Source: Segatella copri (GTDB lineage: Bacteria > Bacteroidota > Bacteroidia > Bacteroidales > Bacteroidaceae). Taken from it: DNA of 27,292 nt. The notes beneath the pieces were generated by a model. The model saw only the letters and a list, made by a program, of their open reading frames with translations, searched no databases and had not been told where the DNA came from. Numbering within the stretch: position 1 is the stretch's first letter; every line of letters begins with the position of its first letter. A program made the position numbers and the translations under genes. Location of the stretch: positions 1-27,292 of the forward strand of contig NZ_JAHOEA010000046.1 of NCBI RefSeq assembly GCF_019127135.1. The letters run 5' to 3'. This document shows, piece by piece, positions 22,217 to 27,292 of the stretch.

Positions 22217-24787
22217 ATGAAAAGATTAAGAAATATCATGCTGCTGGCAGGTCTGATGAGCCTTTCTCTTCAGACCATCTATGCCCAACGCATCACCCGC
22301 AGCTTCCGCAACACTTCTATGTCAGAAGCACTCACCATCCTTGCCAAAAGCACCAAGGATTATCGTATCAACTTTATGTATGATGAACTGGAAGATTTCA
22401 CGGTTACCACAAGTATCGTGAAGCGAACAGCTCCGGATGCCATCCGCCAGATCATGGGTTTCTATCCGATGAAGATGACGATAGATGGCGAAAACATCTT
22501 TGTGGAGTGTACGCAGAAGACTCCCACCAAGATGATAGGTCGCATCATCGACAATAAGAAACGCCCTGTAGATTTCGCCAATGTAGCCCTGCTGAATGTT
22601 CGTGATTCTTCATTGATAAATGGCGGCGTGACGAATGAGAACGGCCAGTTCGTGATTCCCTGCGGAGCCAGAAAGGCGATAGTAAGAGTAAGTTGCGTGG
22701 GCTATCATACCGCTGTTGATACTTATCATACAGGTAAGATAGGTTCAATTACTCTGAAGGAGGCAACGATGAACCTGCAGAAGGTGATAGTAAAGGCGGT
22801 TCGCCCCAAGACAAAACTGACTCGCGAGGGATTTCAGACCCAGGTGCAAGGTACGATACTGAGTGATGCGGGTATGGTTGCCGACTTGTTGAAGCAGGTT
22901 CCAAGAGTGCGTGTGGATAAGGATGGAAACTGTTCGGTGTTCGGCAAAGGCACACCGGAGATTTATGTCAACGGCAGAAAGCTGACCGACAAAAATGAAT
23001 TGCAAACCATATCTTCCAAGGATGTGAAGAACGTGACGGTTATCACGACTCCTGGTGCGCAGTATGATGCCCAGGTCAATTCGGTGATTCGTATTACCAC
23101 GGTCAAGAAGCAAGGTTATGGATGGAGTGGTAATTTTCAGGCAAAATATGGTTTTGCCATGAAGAATGCCTGGCAAGAGCAGGCTAATCTCAATTACCGT
23201 GTGGGTGGACTGGATGTATTCGGTGGATTGATGTGGTCAGATTCGTATTTCTATGATAAGTTGGGATTGGATGAATATATCAATGGAAATCAGCATCAGA
23301 TATATCAAAAATCAGTAGGGCGCATTGATTCTAGAGATTATGGACCTGATGCCAATCTGGGTTTCAATTATGAATTCAACGAAAATCATACCATCGGTCT
23401 GAAATATAAGTTTGGTTCTGGCTATACCAAGTATTTTACTGTTAGGCAGAACTATTCCATCTTTCAGGATGGAGTTCACCAGGGAGATGTGAATTATCTC
23501 AACGATGAGTCAGATTCCAAGCAGACTCCTATTCATCAGGCTGACTTTTATTATGATGGTAAGATAGGCAAGTGGAGTATAGACCTGAATGCATCAGCGT
23601 TGTGGAGGACGAAAGACCAGATACAGAAAGCCACCGAAACCAGTTCTGAGTTGGGTGACCAGATAGTATGTTCTGATAGCCATACCAAAGGAAAGTTGCT
23701 TGCCGGTAAATTGGTTGTTTCTTATCCTTTGACCGACCAGTTGAACATAGACTTTGGTTCGGAATACACAAATTCTGATAGTCATACCAACAACCAGAAC
23801 GAGGGTGGTGTGGCTGCATCCAATGATTCCAGAATCAAGGAACAGAACATTGCCACCTTTGCTGAGGCAGCATGGTCGTTGGGAGATTATTCCCTGAATG
23901 CCGGTGTGAGATATGAGCATGTAAAATCAGACTATTATGCCGAAGGAGTGCTCAATCCGGATATGAGCAGAAAGTATGATAATGTATTTCCTAATGTATC
24001 CTTAGGATATGACAAGGGCAAGTGGCATTCTTCATTGAGTTTCACGGCGAAGACCTATCGACCAAGTTACTTCCGTCTTTCCGGTTATACCCGATATACG
24101 AGTCGTCATTCCTATGAAAGCGGTAATCCGAACTTGCGACCAAAGGATGCCTATCATCTGGAATGGGATGCGCAATATTCCTGGCTGAGTTTCTCTGCTG
24201 AATATATCTACAACAAGAATGCCTCGGTATATATGATGAAGCCATTCCAGGGCAATAAGGATATAGCCCTGTCATATTACGAGAATGTAGATAAGATTCA
24301 GAACCTGAAGTTCTATCTTGAGGCTACTCCTGTGATAGGCTTATGGCATCTTGACTATACGGTAGGTCTGGTCAATCAGTTCTTTAATGCCGAGAAATAT
24401 GTCAGCGACTATAATGCCAACCGTCCTTCTCTCTATCTGGATTTGGAGAATACCTGGGTATTGCCACATCATTGGAAGGCTCGATTGGAATACGCTTACC
24501 AGTCGCGTAATTATAGCGAATTGGGTGTCAACTATGCATGGAATTCCCTTGATGCGTCTATTTCCAAGTCGTTCCTGAACAACCGACTGGTTGTGAGATT
24601 GGAAGCAGAGGATTTGCTTCATGGTCAGAACGAGAGTTGGAAATATAATAATTCGTATGCGCACTTCACCAGAACCGGTATAGATAATACCCGCATGTTC
24701 TTGGTCAATGTAACTTATAACTTCAATGCCACCAAGAGCAAGTATAAGGGTACGGGTGCTGGTAATGCAGAAAAGAGCAGATTATAG
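22217..24787 (+). CDS. TonB-dependent receptor-like protein with STN domain, 856 aa
   Basis: Signal peptide to about residue 23 (TIYA|QR), STN domain at about 24-98, carboxypeptidase-like regulatory domain at about 105-181, plug-like region from about 190 (GKGTPEIYVNGRKL, VTVITTPGAQYDA), then an OMP_b-brl_3-type outer-membrane barrel. The tail is SKYKGTGAGNAEKSRL, almost the same as in receptor 1. Domain order equals that of receptor 1, but the barrels are well diverged, which points to different ligands. It is last in the operon and is followed by a large terminator-like structure at 24799-24923. No SusD-like partner is seen. Confidence 0.9.
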   Translation: MKRLRNIMLLAGLMSLSLQTIYAQRITRSFRNTSMSEALTILAKSTKDYRINFMYDELEDFTVTTSIVKRTAPDAIRQIMGFYPMKMTIDGENIFVECTQKTPTKMIGRIIDNKKRPVDFANVALLNVRDSSLINGGVTNENGQFVIPCGARKAIVRVSCVGYHTAVDTYHTGKIGSITLKEATMNLQKVIVKAVRPKTKLTREGFQTQVQGTILSDAGMVADLLKQVPRVRVDKDGNCSVFGKGTPEIYVNGRKLTDKNELQTISSKDVKNVTVITTPGAQYDAQVNSVIRITTVKKQGYGWSGNFQAKYGFAMKNAWQEQANLNYRVGGLDVFGGLMWSDSYFYDKLGLDEYINGNQHQIYQKSVGRIDSRDYGPDANLGFNYEFNENHTIGLKYKFGSGYTKYFTVRQNYSIFQDGVHQGDVNYLNDESDSKQTPIHQADFYYDGKIGKWSIDLNASALWRTKDQIQKATETSSELGDQIVCSDSHTKGKLLAGKLVVSYPLTDQLNIDFGSEYTNSDSHTNNQNEGGVAASNDSRIKEQNIATFAEAAWSLGDYSLNAGVRYEHVKSDYYAEGVLNPDMSRKYDNVFPNVSLGYDKGKWHSSLSFTAKTYRPSYFRLSGYTRYTSRHSYESGNPNLRPKDAYHLEWDAQYSWLSFSAEYIYNKNASVYMMKPFQGNKDIALSYYENVDKIQNLKFYLEATPVIGLWHLDYTVGLVNQFFNAEKYVSDYNANRPSLYLDLENTWVLPHHWKARLEYAYQSRNYSELGVNYAWNSLDASISKSFLNNRLVVRLEAEDLLHGQNESWKYNNSYAHFTRTGIDNTRMFLVNVTYNFNATKSKYKGTGAGNAEKSRL
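22502..22705 (+). repeat. Near-identical segment shared by the two receptors, copy 2
   Basis: This is the counterpart of 17732-17935. The identity begins abruptly at GTGGAGTGTACGCAG and ends after GGGCTAT, which looks like the footprint of a conversion tract rather than an old shared domain. Confidence 0.85.
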
Positions 24788-24798
24788 CTCATTTTTAA

Positions 24799-24923
24799 AA
24801 CACGGACAAATTGAATTTGTCCGGACAAATTGTCCGGTTGGTTCTAAGTGGTTGATATTTAGAATATTATAAGCCGTCGGACAAAAGAGCCGGACAAATT
24901 CAATTTGTCCGTGTTGTTTTTTT
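24799..24923 (+). terminator. Large symmetrical terminator-like inverted repeat
   Basis: A 26-nt arm at 24799-24824 is the exact reverse complement of 24890-24915, with 65 nt between. Each arm contains its own palindrome (GGACAAATT, one base, AATTTGTCC), and CCGGACAA/TTGTCCGG overlaps the left arm at 24820-24836. Seven Ts follow at 24917-24923, as in an intrinsic terminator on the plus strand. The repeated GGACAAA units allow several alternative folds. Confidence 0.8.
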
Positions 24924-24927
24924 CAGT

Positions 24928-24955
24928 GATTTTGGAGTCAAAATCATGCTTTTTT
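24928..24955 (+). terminator. Second short hairpin with T-run
   Basis: GATTTTG (24928-24934) pairs with CAAAATC (24939-24945) around a GAGT loop, and six Ts follow at 24950-24955. It may back up the larger terminator just upstream. Confidence 0.5.
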
Positions 24956-24966
24956 AGCTTTTCTCC

Positions 24967-25044
24967 CTATAGTTTTCTTCTCGTAACCCTATGCTTTTCT
25001 CCCCGTAACTCTATGACTTTTGGATGTTAACTCTATGAGTTAGG
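24967..25044. repeat. Degenerate 22-nt tandem repeats
   Basis: Three units of exactly 22 nt begin with CTAT at 24967, 24989 and 25011, and a truncated fourth starts at 25033. They share a CTATG-start, a TTTTC core and a GTAAC(C/T) end. No coding role is seen. Apart from this, the terminators and a short ORF, the 438-nt gap between 24787 and 25226 holds nothing recognisable. Confidence 0.65.
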
Positions 25045-25058
25045 TTTTTTAAGAGATG

Positions 25059-25199
25059 ATGTATGACAAAAAACGGGAATACATTCAGGCTAGGAGGGAT
25101 GAAGAACTGGATGGAATTGGTAATTTGATGCAGTTATACAAATTTAACGGAAGAGATGTAATGGTTTTGGATAATAATGTGTACTTTTGTACTAGATAA
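25059..25199 (+). CDS. Possible small protein, 46 aa
   Basis: An open frame from ATG 25059 (or 25056) to TAA 25197-25199 encodes MYDKKREYIQARRDEELDGI and a further hydrophobic/polar tail ending VYFCTR. The composition looks protein-like, with a charged N-terminal helix, but there is no ribosome binding site, no known family and no neighbour that supports it. It may be chance or a remnant. A TACTTTTG box at 25182-25189 inside its end could be the -7 element of the next gene. Confidence 0.25.
   Translation: MYDKKREYIQARRDEELDGIGNLMQLYKFNGRDVMVLDNNVYFCTR
25182..25189 (+). promoter_or_regulatory. Putative -7 box of the 671-aa barrel gene
   Basis: TACTTTTG lies 36 nt before the ATG at 25226. No TTTG is present 20 nt upstream, and there is no ATGTCA pair, so this barrel is not regulated like its relative at 9424. 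Confidence 0.5.
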
Positions 25200-25225
25200 T
25201 GATGAAATAAAAACATATTGTAAGA

Positions 25226-27241
25226 ATGAAGACGGTTTTTTGCTCTTTTGGACTGCTGATGGCTGCTGTGCCCGTGTTCGCTCAGAACACTGGGAAGGAC
25301 TCCATAGTCTCTACTAAAGCTTTGGATGATGTGGTGGTATCAGCCTCCAATATCAGTCGTGTGGGTGATCATCTCGTCATCTATCCCAACAGCCAGCAAC
25401 GAAAACATGCGGTCAATGGATTCGGGGTGTTGGAAAACCTGAATATCCCAGGACTCATCATCGATGCAAAGTCGAATCAGGTGGATGTGATGGGACTGCA
25501 AGCCACCTTGTATCTGAATGGGCAGGAATGCGACATCCGGGAAATACAGATGCTCCGTCCTCGTGACATCGAGAAGATAGAATATCATGATGCTCCATCG
25601 GGAAAATACGCCAAGGATAAGCTTGTCGTCAACTTCATCACCAAACAATACCGATATGGAGGATATGTGCAGGCTGACGGACTGCAGACGATAGGATATG
25701 ACCATGGCGACTATAACGTTGCCACCAATTATGTAAAAGGTAACAATTCCTATACTGTGTTTGCTGGTGCAAACTATAGTCATGTGGATGGTACTGAGAC
25801 CTGGAACAATGAGAACTATCAGTTTACGCAATCCTTATTTGATAGGGAGAGCTATAGTAAGAATTCTTACCAGAATCATCAGGAATATATGCAGTTCCGC
25901 TATCAGAACCAGAAGGGAAAGAGATATTGGGTGGGCAAGTTTACGCTCGTCAACCTCTCTACTCCAAGAAATGCATCTTCTGGTTTTGCGAAGGAAAGCA
26001 CAGAGACGGACATCTTCTCAAATATCCGGAAGAAGAGTCTGTCTCCTAAGATTGACCTGAACGCCAACTTGCCATTAAGCAAGAATCAGACGCTTACCTT
26101 GGGAGTACATGGCAAGTATTCTGCCAACTCCTATCATCGTCTTTATCAGGAACAGCCTTTCGAGGCAATAACCGATGAAGACGAGAAAGCGCTGTCGTTC
26201 CAGCTGTCTGCCATCTATAATTATTTCTCTCAAAAGCATTCCTTATCTGTGGAACTGTTTCATTACCACGATGTCTGGAATGCCGATTATTCCGGCAATT
26301 GCGAACTTTGGCAGCATCTGTGGAAAGGGGAGTCGTTGGCTTTCTTCTCCTATAATTTTCAGGCTAGCAGGCGCTTGAGCCTGAAAACCCGCATCGGATT
26401 GGATTGGCTTCAATATCATCTGCATGGAGACAACAGTTTTAGCCAGCTGTCTCCTCGCATCAATACGAATGTGCAATACCAGCTGAATAAGGGAATGCTC
26501 TTGTGGTCATTCAACTTTGTGAACTCCAATCATGGTATGGATGTCATCAACCGGGCTATGATTCAGGTCAATTCCCACATGATGGAAAAGGGAATGCCCG
26601 AACTGAAGAAATCACATGACATCAACACCTATTTATATTATATGGGGCGTTTCAACAGGTTGAGTGTTTCTGCCATCGGACAATTCCGCTACAATCATCA
26701 TCCTGTAACTGATGATTATTACCTGGATGAGGCAAACGGGAAAATAGTGAAGACTTACTCGAATGGTGGAAATGCTCAATATTATTCTGCTATCCTCGCC
26801 TTGCAGTACAAACTGTGTAAGTTTGCCAATCTGTCGGGAGATATCAGATATAGCCATGCGGAGGTGAAGACTACCTGGTCGATGCATAACAACAATTTGA
26901 CGGGTAATCTTGGGTTGAATATGTTCATGGGTGATTTTGCCTTGAAGCCTTATCTGCATTTTGGCAAGAAGTCTTTGGATGAAGCAGCTTTGGTGATAAG
27001 CAAGACTCCTATCGACTATGGAATGTCGTGTTCTTACAGCAGGGGCAACCTCTATGTAGAACTTCAGGCAGTATCGCCTTTCAAAAAGCAGGAGAAGCAA
27101 TATTGGTTGGATTTGCCTATCTACAGCTACAGTAAGAGCATCAAAGACCAGACGGCTTCGCAATATGCCAGCATCAAGGTTGCTTACTCCTTCGACTTTG
27201 GCAGGAAGACCCAAAAAGTAGAGAAGGATGTTAATAACTAA
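25226..27241 (+). CDS. Outer-membrane beta-barrel protein with plug-like domain, 671 aa
   Basis: Signal peptide to about residue 19 (VPVFAQ), then KALDDVVVSASNI, which matches the ALQEVVVKA segment of the 9424 protein, and a plug-like region with LYLNGQECDIREIQML and EKIEYHDAPSGKYAKD. The remaining about 520 residues have the aromatic, alternating pattern of an outer-membrane barrel and end in a strand (IKVAYSFDFGRK) plus a short charged tail. There is no STN or regulatory domain. It is a diverged paralogue of the 701-aa protein. It is monocistronic within the window, and its ligand is unknown. A direct role in uptake with TonB is possible but no TonB box can be assigned. Confidence 0.85.
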   Translation: MKTVFCSFGLLMAAVPVFAQNTGKDSIVSTKALDDVVVSASNISRVGDHLVIYPNSQQRKHAVNGFGVLENLNIPGLIIDAKSNQVDVMGLQATLYLNGQECDIREIQMLRPRDIEKIEYHDAPSGKYAKDKLVVNFITKQYRYGGYVQADGLQTIGYDHGDYNVATNYVKGNNSYTVFAGANYSHVDGTETWNNENYQFTQSLFDRESYSKNSYQNHQEYMQFRYQNQKGKRYWVGKFTLVNLSTPRNASSGFAKESTETDIFSNIRKKSLSPKIDLNANLPLSKNQTLTLGVHGKYSANSYHRLYQEQPFEAITDEDEKALSFQLSAIYNYFSQKHSLSVELFHYHDVWNADYSGNCELWQHLWKGESLAFFSYNFQASRRLSLKTRIGLDWLQYHLHGDNSFSQLSPRINTNVQYQLNKGMLLWSFNFVNSNHGMDVINRAMIQVNSHMMEKGMPELKKSHDINTYLYYMGRFNRLSVSAIGQFRYNHHPVTDDYYLDEANGKIVKTYSNGGNAQYYSAILALQYKLCKFANLSGDIRYSHAEVKTTWSMHNNNLTGNLGLNMFMGDFALKPYLHFGKKSLDEAALVISKTPIDYGMSCSYSRGNLYVELQAVSPFKKQEKQYWLDLPIYSYSKSIKDQTASQYASIKVAYSFDFGRKTQKVEKDVNN

Positions 27242-27246
27242 AGTTT

Positions 27247-27268
27247 CGCAAGTGAAAATTCACAAGCG
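27247..27268 (+). terminator. Weak hairpin after the last gene
   Basis: GTGAA (27252-27256) pairs with TTCAC (27259-27263), and CGC (27247-27249) pairs with GCG (27266-27268) across a small internal loop. No T-run follows before the window ends, so a terminator role is uncertain. Confidence 0.3.
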
Positions 27269-27292
27269 TGATTTAACGTAATTTTGGAATAA

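Noticed and set aside
24967..25044. CRISPR-like array
   Set aside because: The units are contiguous 22-nt tandem copies without spacers, are degenerate, and no cas genes are present.

Overview
The window looks like a chromosome segment of a gut or oral Bacteroidota, most probably Prevotella/Segatella. Several genes are preceded by the Bacteroidota promoter form TTTG-N20-TAnnTTTG. The protein families also fit this group: ECF sigma/anti-sigma/TonB-receptor operons, an AAA-ATPase/PD-(D/E)XK protein, WG repeats and plug-plus-barrel outer-membrane proteins. The species call is inference.

Region by region. (1) 1-2.6 kb is visibly richer in A+T than the rest and looks accessory. It has a noncoding segment full of inverted repeats, a two-gene unit (a 119-aa unknown and a WG-repeat protein), a cluster of three hairpins, and a minus-strand pair made of a small nucleotidyltransferase and an unknown partner whose 5' end seems frameshifted. 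(2) 2.6-7.7 kb is one 1687-aa protein joining a DEDD-type exonuclease-like domain, a RecQ-type SF2 helicase and a UvrD-type SF1 helicase. (3) 7.8-11.5 kb is a putative envelope-sensing unit: a membrane-anchored winged-helix regulator, a small membrane-anchored protein and an outer-membrane barrel. The last two have promoters with the same tandem ATGTCA operator at the same distance from the -7 box. (4) 11.6-15.9 kb, minus strand, holds a radical SAM protein, a pyridoxal/pyridoxamine kinase, an AAA-ATPase/nuclease-fold protein and an EamA transporter. The AAA-ATPase gene carries a promoter/leader nearly identical to that of the helicase fusion gene 6.4 kb away. (5) 16.2-24.8 kb has two paralogous ECF sigma / anti-sigma / TonB-receptor operons in the same direction. 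Between them sits a minus-strand gene pair, a nucleotidyltransferase overlapping an XRE-type HTH protein, which resembles a toxin-antitoxin pair. (6) 24.8-27.3 kb has a very large symmetrical terminator-like structure, degenerate 22-nt tandem repeats, and a second plug-barrel outer-membrane protein related to the one at 9.4 kb.

How the genes may work together. Each sigma operon should act as a FecI/FecR/FecA-like relay: the receptor's N-terminal STN domain touches the periplasmic C-terminus of the anti-sigma protein, which frees the ECF factor. The two anti-sigma proteins lack the usual central FecR domain. The two receptors share an almost identical 204-nt stretch inside otherwise diverged genes, which points to gene conversion or strong selection. 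The best candidates for undescribed biology are the winged-helix regulon with phased ATGTCA repeats, the promoter/leader shared by the helicase fusion and the AAA-ATPase, and the nucleotidyltransferase-XRE pair. No tRNA, rRNA, CRISPR array or intact transposase was seen.
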